DNA from: Rhizophlyctis rosea
Lineage: Eukaryota; Chytridiomycota; Chytridiomycetes; Rhizophlyctidales; Rhizophlyctidaceae
Reading direction: 5' to 3'
Length of the DNA: 14,357 bases
Assembly (NCBI GenBank): GCA_027596075.1
Contig: JADGJC010000613.1
Span: 1 to 14,357, forward strand
Shown: piece after piece, positions 1 through 7,361 of the stretch
How the letters are laid out: the number at the start of each line of letters is the position of its first letter
Position numbering within the stretch: position 1 is the stretch's first letter
Notes under the pieces: generated by a model
What the model saw: the letters and a program-made list of their open reading frames with translations, nothing else
Told to the model about the DNA's origin: nothing
Database searches by the model: none
Program-made: the position numbers and the translations under genes

Positions 1-1107
1 CAATGCCCCATTTTTGGTTGAACTTTTTTTGTGAGTTCGTTCGGGTATCTCGATGTGAGAAAACACTTTACGCCTTCCGGGTCTAGCCCTGATCGGATGT
101 TCAATCGCCGGTAAGTCACGTAGTTCACGTTCGACTTCCTTTTGAGTCCGGGTCTTCGGGATAGGTTCTTCTATTTCGACGTGTTCATCGGGTGTTGATT
201 TGACAACTTGAAGTTCAAATGAACGATACCACTTGTCGTCATCGTTGTCAAGATAATATCGATCGTGGGTCAATTCTGTACCATGTTGATGTTTTGTTAC
301 CTTGTGTAGAGTTTTAGACCACCGATGTTCGTGACCTTTGGCAAACTGACTTCGTTGTAAGACTTTACGAACTATCGTGCCAATGGGAATTACCGGAAGT
401 CTTTTGAAAATCGATTTGGCTGCTATCTTTGCTGACAATCGCGCCAGATCTGGTCTCCTTTCCATTTCAACAGGAGACATTTTGAGTCTATCATTTCGCC
501 GATTGTTGTACGTCTCAACAAACTTGTCAAGGACATCAACGTATTTTTTGGTTTTTGCCTTTTCAAGATAGGCGTACAACATGTCTTTGAGACTTTTAAT
601 AAAACGTTCGGCATTTGGCGAATGGTAATTCACACGAATGTATCTAATCGGCACATCATGCTTTTTTAGAAGCGCCTTGAATCCATTGTTAGTGAACTCG
701 CTTCCCGGATCTGATGTAAGGCTTTCGACTTTTTTGGCCTTGAGAAATTCTTCGAAATGTGAATTTACTGTGGCTGCGTTTTTGTTTTTCATAGGGATCA
801 CGTGGGCATACTTTGTCAGACTATCGATTGCCACAAGAATCCACGATATACCATTATTATATTTCGCTAATTTGCTCATATCAGCCAAGTCCAACTCAAA
901 TGTCCCTTTCGTCAGCGGAATGTATGTACCTCCGTAGTATTTTTCTACCTTTCGACTTATTTGAGCGGCTTCCCGATTTTCTAAAAATTCTTTTACTTGA
1001 TTTCTTGATATCCCCCTATTTTTAACTGCATTGTACAATGATGCGATGCTGTTAGTTACACCAGGGGTATTGTACGCTTCATTAAGAATATCTTCGGTGT
1101 TAGACAT
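1..1107 (-). CDS. Retrovirus-type DDE integrase (Polinton-type), C-terminus cut by window edge
   Basis: The minus-strand frame is open from an ATG at 1107 to the window edge (369 codons, no stop seen). It would catalyse insertion of the element's DNA into host chromosomes. What is seen: an N-terminal region with GISRNQVKEFL and KVEKYYGG, as in Polinton integrases. The catalytic core follows: first Asp in ELDLADM (D73), the strand ILVAIDSLTKYAHVIPM, second Asp in TSDPGSEF (D133) and Glu in HSPNAERF (E167). This gives a D-D-33-E arrangement, close to the usual D,D35E. Residues about 225-290 (GTIVRKVLQ, FAKGHEHRWS, YYLDNDDDKWYRSFEL) resemble the SH3-like DNA-binding domain of these integrases. 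The rest is basic/acidic linker. The start ATG directly abuts the stop codon of the upstream replication gene, suggesting one transcript. The true C-terminus, possibly with a chromodomain, is outside the window. Confidence 0.9.
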   Translation of the reverse strand, partial: MSNTEDILNEAYNTPGVTNSIASLYNAVKNRGISRNQVKEFLENREAAQISRKVEKYYGGTYIPLTKGTFELDLADMSKLAKYNNGISWILVAIDSLTKYAHVIPMKNKNAATVNSHFEEFLKAKKVESLTSDPGSEFTNNGFKALLKKHDVPIRYIRVNYHSPNAERFIKSLKDMLYAYLEKAKTKKYVDVLDKFVETYNNRRNDRLKMSPVEMERRPDLARLSAKIAAKSIFKRLPVIPIGTIVRKVLQRSQFAKGHEHRWSKTLHKVTKHQHGTELTHDRYYLDNDDDKWYRSFELQVVKSTPDEHVEIEEPIPKTRTQKEVERELRDLPAIEHPIRARPGRRKVFSHIEIPERTHKKSSTKNGAL

Positions 1108-4100
1108 TTACAAATAGTAGTCAATTTCTTCCGTTTGCTTCATACTGTTTAATTTGGTCGGAATAATTTGAAGGTTCGTATACCAATTGGCGAGATGAAT
1201 GTCGGACATATCAAATGTTGCTCTGGCTCTTTTATGATCAATCGACCAACCTGGTTTTATACCTTTAATGCACTTTAGATGTGTTTTCAAGTCTTTAACT
1301 GATTTTCCTGTGTGTTTAACGCTGAATTTGTCGGAGCATCGTCCACGAAGAATTCGATCAATAATGGTCAATGAAAGTGCTTTTTTCATTTGAAGCGGAG
1401 CATCCTCAAAGTCCTCATTCAAGGCCGATTCTGATATCTGTTTTATATCTCTTTTCATCAAACATACGTCGCAACCATGACATATATTGATAAATTCAGT
1501 CTTGCTTGCTCTTCCGATAGCAACAATTTTGTCACCTTGTCCTAATTTTTCCCACCGATGAATCGTATATGGCTCATTAATTGTATCACATTGTACACCG
1601 TAAACTGTTCTTGCATAACTGTGTTCAAAGTTAGCCTTTACTTCTTGTAAATCGAGGGTAATGACAGATTTTCGTAGTAAGGATTGCAATACTACTTTTA
1701 TATCCGTCCCATCCTGGATAATGTTCGTCACTTGGAAGTTTTCTTGATTCGTATAATTTTTGAGTACGCGCGTCTTTGATGCGTACAGTTTACATCCGCG
1801 GAATATGGAAAGTGTCTTTTCTTCGTATGTTACATGTAGTTTTCTCCGCTTTAACCTTTTCCTGATCTTTTCCGCAACATTGAAACTCAATAACCGACGT
1901 CTATAATTATCATAAACTATATGTAAATCCGTTTCGTTGTCGCTACCAACTTCTTCTGTTGAAAAATTCTCAAGTTGTACACATCTGTACAAATCTGTAA
2001 GATCTTTGTTACGATAGTTCTTCGTTAGCAAGATGTGATTGTAATTGCAGATATTCATAAGCAGAGGATTGTTCATCATATCGTAACTATATCCATTGAT
2101 TCGTTCTTCAACTGGTGGTAATTGGAGAGGATCGCCAACCAGAATTATTTTCACGTTGGGTTTAGCCTTCTTGAACTCATACAATGCACGAACAATGTCA
2201 CGACCGAGCATAAAAAATTCGTCAACGATGAGATATTTTACGTTTCGGTATTTGTTATTCCAATTGACCATAAAGAGTTTCTTCTGATCGTCATAGTACA
2301 TTGCCGAATGTAAAGTGATGCCTCCAACACGAAGGGCTGCCTTATGGGTACTGCCTGTGATTAGAACCTTATCCATACCGACGAGATCAATAAATCGTTG
2401 AATTTGATGTGATTTGCCTGTACCGCCATCGCCCGTCATCAATACGTTATGAACTTCAGGTTCTCCGTCATCAGTAAGACTCACGTTTCCGAAAGAATCA
2501 TAACAAAGTAACGCCAATTGGTCATCTACCTGTCGAGCGGGAACTTTGTTCCATTTTTTAATGGGTGTTGCATCAAAACGAGTTGTAGGTATCGTATGGT
2601 ATTGTTTCTCAAAGACTACTAGTCGCCGCATCTTGTCTTCAGTAATTTTCTCCATTTTACAGTTATGAGATTTCATGATGGAGTTTACATTTACGTTTTT
2701 CAACTCATCAGACAGTAACACTAATTCATCAGTTTTGATCTGAACCCATTTGTTAGGGTCGAAGCATAGAGCCATACTTATCATTTTCCTCCATGACTCT
2801 TCAATTGCTTGCTGATATAATGGAACATAGTCGTCAGTCATGGTGTATTCTTCATATCTGATGCCTTTGTACAATTCACAACCTTCGACTGGTTGAATAT
2901 AACCACGACACAAGAAGTCTCTGTGCATATCTTCTTCATTGTCCGACAATGCAACTTCGTATTTCCGCTTCGATCGTTTGTTTAAATACCCAATAAATTC
3001 ACGACATGTTTGTTTTGATACAGAATCCGAAAATGCATCATAGACAGCGTCAAACATCTCATTGAACGCATCCGACGTCAGAAATGTCTTGGCCAATAAC
3101 TGTGCAACAATGGTGAACCTTACGTTTCGTTGATGGAGAAATTTGAGGTATGGTGCATAGAAGTATCCCTTTTGCATATGCCCCAATTTATTAAACCAAA
3201 ACGGTTGTTTTTGATGTGCAAATCGAACAAAGTACAATCCGTCCTGTAGATCCAAGATTGGATTTGATTCGCTGTTGTATGGTTCAGGATAGTCACATGC
3301 ATGAAACAAACACCACCGTGATGTTTTCTGTCTTGCAGAATTTTCGTAGCACCTATTTGAATCGAATGCTTCAACTTGCATTTGTTGAATGCCCGTTTGG
3401 AACACTCTGTTGATAGCCACGTGATCGTTTGGAAACCACTTTTTGGTCACTACATTGTATGAACTCAAAGCGTCAGGAAACCTTATTTTGAAGTATTCAA
3501 CGAGTAACGTGAGTGGAGTCTGTCCTGTGAAAGGAATATTCAGTTGTCGGCACGCCTTATACGCATCATCGAATGCATTATTGAATTGAACGGTCAAATA
3601 CTTACCCAATTTGAACTTTGAGATACAGATTTTGTTTCTTATCGTTTCATTTTCAGTGATTTTCAATTTCGCGGCGTACAACGTTTTGCTATCAATCATG
3701 TATTTTTCCGGATCATTGTAAAGTGCGCTTATGAGTGTTTCTAAACTGTCCTTTTTGATGATGATGGTGAGATTTTCTTCTTCGTCTTGAGATTGACTAT
3801 AAAAGTCCAGCAAAGTTTCGACGCTGATAGAGTCATCTACATAACACGGTTGTACTGGTTTTGTTACAAAAGTTATTGAGGCTTTCTCCTTCTTGGTTGT
3901 TAATGCCTCTTCCATCATTGAGTTATTGACATCAAGCATTCCTCCGCACTCTACACATTTGTCACGGTTCATGTCAAAGTCGTACGATCGTCCGCATTGA
4001 ATACAGACGTCTTTTGTGTTCGGGTATGTCTTGAGCGTTTGTCTTTTGTTTTTGTCAACAATTGGATAGTAATGTCCTGCGACAGAATAATAGTATAGTG

Positions 4101-5100
4101 GTTTGTAGTTCTTGCTTTTTGCTTCGTCCCTATCGACGGTTTTTTTGAACAGAATGTTGCCGGTGATGTCCAAGGCCACATTACTGAAACGTTCTTTAGC
4201 AACCTTCTGAATATCCTCAATGGATAATCCACTTAACGAATGATCGACTCCAAGAATTTTATGAACTGTTCTCCGTGATATACCAGCGCTTTCTAACATT
4301 TTATACCCACAAGTGCCATCACGGGTATGGTTTTGATCTACCCCATCAATCAACAAATGTGGAGGTTCAGAATCCTTTCGTCTAACCTTCATCGCTTCGG
4401 TGTGTAATTCTTTTTGGGACTTGTGGGTGACATTGTTGATCTCAATTTCTAGTTGTTCAATTTCATAGACTTGTGCATGATACTCGTTTTCCAGGAAGCG
4501 TTCAAAGTAATCCACAATAACTGATTCTAACTCCGATCCTTTTACATTCCTGAAAGGTTCTTGATCCACAACGGTATGATTGATACCGAATCGGTCACCA
4601 GTTGCGGATTGCTTTCCAGTATGAATGGTTGAAATAACCATAACATTGTAGTATTCACCAGACTTTAGACGCAGTTCTTTAACTTTATCGTGAATCAGAG
4701 TCCATCGTGGATCCAGAGGCTCTTCTGGTTCGGCAAGTGCTTCGGTCGAGACAGGATCAATGTCCTCTGCTTCGTTAAAAAACTTGTCCTTTAGTTTTTC
4801 AATGCGCTCTTCCAACTCGTCAGATTCTTTGACTTGTTTTCCTTGCTTTTTCGCAGCATAACGCTCCCTACGTTTTGCATTACGTTCAAGTCGTTTCATT
4901 TCGTCACGTGTAGGAACGTGCGGAATTGATGTTTTCATTTCTTTCTTAAGATCTCTCAACAGTTTCTCATACGCGGTACTCCCCACACGATAACTGCGTT
5001 CAGAACCATTGATTTTGACCCAGCCAGCCTTTCCGACATCAATAGTTGCGTATGTCTTTCCTTGGAATTTTTTCTCAATTCTCTTGTAAGTTGAGGACAT
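1108..5100 (-). CDS. Large replication protein: PolB-like palm region, SF1 (PIF1/RecD-like) helicase and C-terminal HNH endonuclease
   Basis: A 1330-aa protein. Residues 1-120 are charged and lysine-rich. About 130-350 resembles the N-terminal domain of derived viral B-family polymerases (DRFGINHTVV; PLYYYSVAGHYYPI). A four-Cys zinc motif follows (C366, C369, C382, C385). Residues 450-860 carry palm-like motifs: FDSNRCY (motif A, D580), a CREFIGYLNKR stretch near 699-709 (motif B-like) and VQIKTDEL (motif C-like, D791). The A-to-C spacing of about 211 residues fits protein-primed PolB, but motif C has a single Asp. The helicase is clear: Walker A GDGGTGKS (890-897), Walker B VDE (D960/E961), GDPLQLPPV (motif III, D990), LTKNYRN, VYGVQCDTI (motif V, near 1170) and AIGRASKTEF (motif VI, R1197). 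The C-terminus has an HNH-type motif: IDH (H1289), NLQIIP (N1309) and N1318. The helicase is certain as a family; the polymerase and nuclease are inferred from motifs. The gene is followed directly by the integrase. Confidence 0.85.
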   Translation of the reverse strand: MSSTYKRIEKKFQGKTYATIDVGKAGWVKINGSERSYRVGSTAYEKLLRDLKKEMKTSIPHVPTRDEMKRLERNAKRRERYAAKKQGKQVKESDELEERIEKLKDKFFNEAEDIDPVSTEALAEPEEPLDPRWTLIHDKVKELRLKSGEYYNVMVISTIHTGKQSATGDRFGINHTVVDQEPFRNVKGSELESVIVDYFERFLENEYHAQVYEIEQLEIEINNVTHKSQKELHTEAMKVRRKDSEPPHLLIDGVDQNHTRDGTCGYKMLESAGISRRTVHKILGVDHSLSGLSIEDIQKVAKERFSNVALDITGNILFKKTVDRDEAKSKNYKPLYYYSVAGHYYPIVDKNKRQTLKTYPNTKDVCIQCGRSYDFDMNRDKCVECGGMLDVNNSMMEEALTTKKEKASITFVTKPVQPCYVDDSISVETLLDFYSQSQDEEENLTIIIKKDSLETLISALYNDPEKYMIDSKTLYAAKLKITENETIRNKICISKFKLGKYLTVQFNNAFDDAYKACRQLNIPFTGQTPLTLLVEYFKIRFPDALSSYNVVTKKWFPNDHVAINRVFQTGIQQMQVEAFDSNRCYENSARQKTSRWCLFHACDYPEPYNSESNPILDLQDGLYFVRFAHQKQPFWFNKLGHMQKGYFYAPYLKFLHQRNVRFTIVAQLLAKTFLTSDAFNEMFDAVYDAFSDSVSKQTCREFIGYLNKRSKRKYEVALSDNEEDMHRDFLCRGYIQPVEGCELYKGIRYEEYTMTDDYVPLYQQAIEESWRKMISMALCFDPNKWVQIKTDELVLLSDELKNVNVNSIMKSHNCKMEKITEDKMRRLVVFEKQYHTIPTTRFDATPIKKWNKVPARQVDDQLALLCYDSFGNVSLTDDGEPEVHNVLMTGDGGTGKSHQIQRFIDLVGMDKVLITGSTHKAALRVGGITLHSAMYYDDQKKLFMVNWNNKYRNVKYLIVDEFFMLGRDIVRALYEFKKAKPNVKIILVGDPLQLPPVEERINGYSYDMMNNPLLMNICNYNHILLTKNYRNKDLTDLYRCVQLENFSTEEVGSDNETDLHIVYDNYRRRLLSFNVAEKIRKRLKRRKLHVTYEEKTLSIFRGCKLYASKTRVLKNYTNQENFQVTNIIQDGTDIKVVLQSLLRKSVITLDLQEVKANFEHSYARTVYGVQCDTINEPYTIHRWEKLGQGDKIVAIGRASKTEFINICHGCDVCLMKRDIKQISESALNEDFEDAPLQMKKALSLTIIDRILRGRCSDKFSVKHTGKSVKDLKTHLKCIKGIKPGWSIDHKRARATFDMSDIHLANWYTNLQIIPTKLNSMKQTEEIDYYL

Positions 5101-5112
5101 GGTTGTTATATG

Positions 5113-5140
5113 TTGACAAGATAGTTTGATATCTTGTCAA
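5113..5140 (-). promoter_or_regulatory. Perfect 11-bp inverted repeat in the replication gene leader
   Basis: TTGACAAGATA and its exact complement TATCTTGTCAA are separated by 6 bases, ending 12 bases before the ATG at 5100. It could be an operator, a promoter hairpin or a 5'-UTR structure. It resembles in position the hairpins in front of most other genes here, but lacks the TTTTGGTTG block found at the capsid genes. Confidence 0.7.
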
Positions 5141-5168
5141 GAAAAATTTCTTGGATTAAAAAATGTTT

Positions 5169-5177
5169 TCAAACGCA
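5169..5177 (-). promoter_or_regulatory. Candidate early promoter motif TGCGTTTGA (copy 1)
   Basis: TGCGTTTGA followed by A/T-rich sequence, 69-77 bases before the ATG of the replication gene. The same 9-mer occurs at nearly the same distance before the neighbouring 113-aa gene. Its role as a promoter is inferred from this shared position only. Confidence 0.45.
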
Positions 5178-5185
5178 AAAATCTA

Positions 5186-5527
5186 TCAACCTTGTAGAAA
5201 TACTTCGGTTGGACGAAACGGTTCTTTGAGTTTCACTATCAGCCAAGTTTCATCTATAAGGCATCGACCATGTTTCTTCAAGTGAGATGATATGGTTGGA
5301 ACTGACCCTGCTTTAATGTCGACAATGACATCGTTCATTGTTTTATAACAATCGTGTAGATAGAAACCTGGTCTTCCTGTGTCGGTGTCGCATTCGATTT
5401 GATACACCTCGTAGCGATACATACTATTGGGGTTTCCCTTCTTCCGTCCACGACCCTTTTTTTTGACATCTGGAAACTCATTCGGCACTTCAACGGACTT
5501 TACAACTTCTTCAACTTGAGTAGCCAT
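5186..5527 (-). CDS. Small basic protein, unknown function, possible DNA-binding
   Basis: A 113-aa protein. I chose the ATG at 5527 (MATQVEEV) over the in-frame ATG at 5578, because a hairpin lies between them and the 17 extra residues (MKKNSLLIFKQ...) look like translated leader. Residues about 20-30 contain KKKGRGRKKGNP, a lysine/glycine/arginine patch reminiscent of an AT-hook but without the usual RGRP core. The rest (YEVYQIECDTDTGRPGF, HLKKHGRCLIDETW) looks like a compact alpha/beta domain. I do not recognise the family. It lies upstream of the replication gene on the same strand with 85 bases between them and shares its upstream motif, so it may be an early regulator or DNA-binding accessory protein. 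Confidence 0.75.
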   Translation of the reverse strand: MATQVEEVVKSVEVPNEFPDVKKKGRGRKKGNPNSMYRYEVYQIECDTDTGRPGFYLHDCYKTMNDVIVDIKAGSVPTISSHLKKHGRCLIDETWLIVKLKEPFRPTEVFLQG

Positions 5528-5541
5528 TTTCTGTTCAAAGT

Positions 5542-5567
5542 TTCTTTGTTTAAAAATAAGCAAAGAA
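5542..5567 (-). promoter_or_regulatory. 7-bp inverted repeat before the 113-aa gene
   Basis: TTCTTTG and CAAAGAA with a 12-base A/T-rich loop, ending 14 bases before the ATG at 5527. It fits the pattern of a stem-loop just before the start codon seen at most genes in the window. The arms are short and A/T-rich, so chance is possible. Confidence 0.45.
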
Positions 5568-5588
5568 TTTTTTTTCACTAAATTTTTC

Positions 5589-5597
5589 TCAAACGCA
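5589..5597 (-). promoter_or_regulatory. Candidate early promoter motif TGCGTTTGA (copy 2)
   Basis: A second copy of the 9-mer, 62-70 bases before the ATG of the 113-aa gene, again followed by an A/T-rich tract. Same strand and similar spacing as copy 1. Confidence 0.45.
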
Positions 5598-5966
5598 ATG
5601 AAAGAAATGGTTGGGGGTAGAAGAAATCATATTACTATGCTAATATAGTACAAGTAGTAGCATGCAGGGGTCTACATATGATAAAAAAAACCACCACCCA
5701 AGCGACAACCGATGACTATAGTACAGATCAACTATAAATGCCAAATCCGATGGAAGATATGTCAAACATTGATGAACCGGTGCGCGATCTGGATGAAAGA
5801 TGGATCAAAGATGAGAGTTTACCATGGCTCGTACCATAGTGAAACCTGGATCAAATATAGATGAAAGATCATAGATGGACAACAATAGATGATTAAACAA
5901 TGGATGACAAATTGGGCTATCCCTCACCGGATTCAGTTTCCATCAAAGATTGTCAGTTTCTTGACA
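5598..5966. other. Stretch without a convincing gene
   Basis: Between the 113-aa gene and the spliced repeat-protein gene, which ends here. It contains loosely repeated GATGAAAGAT / GGATCAAA words between about 5790 and 5880, and one 33-codon open frame listed separately. I see no RNA gene and no conserved protein. Confidence 0.5.
5738..5839 (+). CDS. Possible 33-aa small ORF
   Basis: ATG at 5738 to TAG at 5837-5839. The peptide is acidic (MPNPMEDMSNIDEP... ending LPWLVP). A 6-bp inverted repeat, TATAGT (5717-5722) and ACTATA (5731-5736), ends one base before the ATG, matching the hairpin-then-ATG layout seen at several genes here. It is on the strand opposite to its neighbours and is very short. 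It could be chance. Confidence 0.2.
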   Translation: MPNPMEDMSNIDEPVRDLDERWIKDESLPWLVP

Positions 5967-6734
5967 TTAGTTGGCTTCATCTTCATCGACTTCAGTTGGG
6001 TTGACATCGGCGTTGTCGGCGTTGGCGTTGTCAGCGTTCGCGTTGTCAGCGTTGGCGTTGTCTTTAGGTTCTTTGGAGGCCTTTGCTTTTTTGGCTTTAG
6101 GTTCTTTGGAGGCCTTTGCTTTTTTGGCTTTAGGTTCTTTGGAGGCCTTCGCTTTTTTGGCTTTAGGTTCTTCGGAGGCCTTCGCTTTTTTGGCTTTAGA
6201 TTCTTTGACGGGCGATTTAGCCGCGGCTTCGTTGTCATCGTCCTCGTCATCGTCGTCGTCGTCGTCCTCGTCATCGTCCTCGTCATCGTCCTCTTCATCG
6301 TCCTCTTCATTTAAAATGATAGTTAGGGTGATGGAACTCATGAAAAAGAGCGTTTGTTTGTACCGTCATTAAACATCTCTTCATATTGATCGACAGCGGG
6401 ATCGTGATTACCCTTGCGGGCAGCCTTCTTCTGTAAGGCCTTATCACGACGTTTGAGGAGACGCTTCAAACTGCGCACTTGCGCACGGTAGTTCTTCTTA
6501 AACCTTGATGCGTGTCAGTATATGACATTAGGATGATTGAATAGAGCAAATTACTTACCTGACCATATGCCCTTTGACAAGAGCAACATCACGTTTCGTC
6601 AGGTCATCCTCGTGCTCAATAATCAACTCGTAGTCGCCATAGTTGAGCAAACCTGCCTCGGCGTGCTTACGATTGCGACTCTTGAATTGGCTGCGAGAGG
6701 AGGTGCTTTTACCAATTTTGTTAGACTTGACCAT
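5967..6734 (-). CDS. Predicted three-exon gene: basic N-terminus, acidic run and KAKKAKASKEP repeats (217 aa)
   Basis: Proposed exons on the minus strand: 6734-6559, 6503-6364 and 6304-5967, giving 217 aa. Exon 1 starts at ATG 6734 (MVKSNKIGKSTSSRSQFKSR). Exon 2 is strongly basic (FKKNYRAQVRSLKRLLKRRD), probably helical. Exon 3 holds an almost pure Asp/Glu run (about 106-131), tandem 11-residue basic repeats (KAKKAKASKEP type, about 142-186) and Asn-Ala-Asp repeats (187-202), ending VDEDEAN. Both introns join in frame and have donor, branch and acceptor signals. Without splicing, exon 1 runs into the intron and the acidic frame would start at an isolated ATG at 6341 that lies inside intron 2. 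Alternating acidic and lysine-rich tracts occur in nucleolin-like, histone-H1-like and viral core proteins, so a nuclear nucleic-acid or histone-binding role is a guess. It may be host-derived. I do not recognise a family. Confidence 0.6.
6005..6062 (-). repeat. 15-bp tandem repeat (Asp-Asn-Ala-Asn-Ala)
   Basis: About four units of a 15-base repeat coding DNANA, inside the third exon of the repeat protein, grading into the final unit before DVNP. The units are nearly identical (GTTGTCAGCGTTGGC-type on the plus strand). Confidence 0.75.
6063..6197 (-). repeat. 33-bp tandem repeat (11-aa KAKKAKASKEP units)
   Basis: Roughly four units of 33 bases with few changes, coding lysine/alanine-rich 11-residue units. 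The low base variation suggests recent expansion. The same DNA is open in other frames on both strands, which creates spurious Ser/Ala- and Phe/Gly-rich frames. Confidence 0.85.
6305..6363 (-). other. Predicted spliceosomal intron 2 (59 nt)
   Basis: Donor G|GTACAA at 6363, branch sequence CCTAACT with branch A at 6323, and acceptor GAAG| ending at 6305, 18 bases after the branch. Splicing joins G|AG and enters the long acidic frame. Reading through gives a stop (TGA) ten codons into the intron. The donor is weaker than that of intron 1. Confidence 0.55.
6504..6558 (-). other. Predicted spliceosomal intron 1 (55 nt)
   Basis: Donor AG|GTAAGT (exact consensus) at 6558, branch TACTGAC with branch A at 6515, and acceptor ATCAAG| ending at 6504. 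The branch-to-acceptor distance is 11 bases. The joined codon is AG|G (Arg), and the frame stays open through exon 2. Confidence 0.65.
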
Positions 6735-7101
6735 AGTGGATAGAGTCTTTGGTAGTTAGATTTGTTGGTTTTGTTGGTGTTGGTGTTGATGTTCTTTGAA
6801 CGATGCAACAGACAATGACAGACGACAAAGTGTGGAATATTTATGTGTGTTCCTCTTTCATTAAAGCCATAGCACTCAAGAAAGAGCCAATTTTTACTGG
6901 CTCGATTGAATGTGCTAAATAAAGTTCGGATCAATTGAGTATTATTGATTCGAACCAGAAAATTTCGGTCGAGTAAACGCACGAGCCAGATTGTGGGGAA
7001 AAGAGCCAACTTCACGCCATTCAAGCCAGTTCTGTGCTACAATTGGAACATCAGTAAGCGACAAATTTTAATGAATCAACGGGGGGATCCAATCTCGTAA
7101 A
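6735..7101 (-). promoter_or_regulatory. Leader and upstream region of the spliced gene
   Basis: On the minus strand the 60 bases before ATG 6734 are rich in CAACACCAAC-type sequence and poor in G, typical of an unstructured eukaryotic 5' leader. ATAAATATT at 6844-6836, about 105 bases before the ATG, is a candidate TATA box. Upstream lie the inverted repeat at 6924-6955 and a GAGCCA...TGGCTC inverted pair near 6884-6903. A 133-codon open frame overlaps here, but I take it as chance. Confidence 0.4.
6924..6955. repeat. 12-bp inverted repeat with one mismatch
   Basis: GTTCGGATCAAT and ATTGATTCGAAC, 8 bases apart, upstream of the spliced gene. It could be a protein-binding site. No function can be assigned. 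Confidence 0.5.
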
Positions 7102-7254
7102 TCAACGCCTCTTTCGGACGCGTCTATTGTGCTTCTTTTTCGTGTGCAGTTGGGGTCCATTGATGACCCCTGTTTTTGAATGGGCTAATCGATTTGCGTA
7201 ATATTTCTTCAGTCCGGGTGGCATATTTCGGATCGATGCGGCTGTGTAGACCAT
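7102..7254 (-). CDS. 50-aa very basic protein, candidate virion core/DNA-condensing peptide
   Basis: ATG at 7254, TGA at 7104-7102. The protein starts MVYTAASIRNMPPGLKKYY and ends with a dense basic tail (KKKHNRRVRKRR). The tail would serve as nuclear localisation and DNA-binding sequence. Adenoviruses and related viruses package small basic core peptides, so that role is plausible, but no homology is recognised. The leader is CA-rich (ACAAACAACAAACAATGG) like that of the spliced gene. Two hairpins lie upstream (7273-7301 and 7309-7334). It is downstream of the MCP on the same strand. It is below common length cut-offs and easily missed. Confidence 0.55.
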   Translation of the reverse strand: MVYTAASIRNMPPGLKKYYANRLAHSKTGVINGPQLHTKKKHNRRVRKRR

Positions 7255-7272
7255 TGTTTGTTGTTTGTGATG

Positions 7273-7301
7273 CTAATGAGGGTTCTTGTAACATTCATTA
7301 G
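7273..7301 (-). promoter_or_regulatory. Inverted repeat before the 50-aa gene
   Basis: CTAATGA and TCATTAG with a 15-base loop, about 19 bases before ATG 7254. Candidate leader structure; moderate chance of coincidence. Confidence 0.35.
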
Positions 7302-7308
7302 AAAAAAA

Positions 7309-7334
7309 ACGCTTTCCAGAAAGCGTAACCAAAG
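7309..7334 (-). promoter_or_regulatory. YTTTGGTT hairpin element, variant copy
   Basis: On the minus strand: CTTTGGTT followed by ACGCTTTC, a 2-base loop and GAAAGCGT (8-bp perfect stem). It belongs to the same family as the hairpins before the capsid genes. It lies 3' of the MCP and 55 bases before the 50-aa gene, so it may be that gene's promoter element. The same 8-2-8 layout recurs inside the 223-aa gene with a different stem sequence. Confidence 0.6.
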
Positions 7335-7361
7335 CACCCCAAAAAAGAAAGGGGGTTTAAG

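Noticed and set aside
11..43. TTTTTGGTTGAAC with GAACT/AGTTC on the plus strand, resembling the promoter element
   Set aside because: It lies inside the integrase coding frame, the stem is only 5 bp and no plus-strand gene follows.
5889..6372. Open frames on both strands over the repeat region (Phe/Gly-rich, Ser-rich and Thr/Lys/Pro-rich)
   Set aside because: They are other readings of the 33-bp and acidic-run repeats; the spliced minus-strand frame has introns and a sensible protein.
6623..7024. 133-codon minus-strand frame
   Set aside because: It overlaps exon 1 of the spliced gene in another frame and covers its leader and candidate TATA box; its composition shows no domain.
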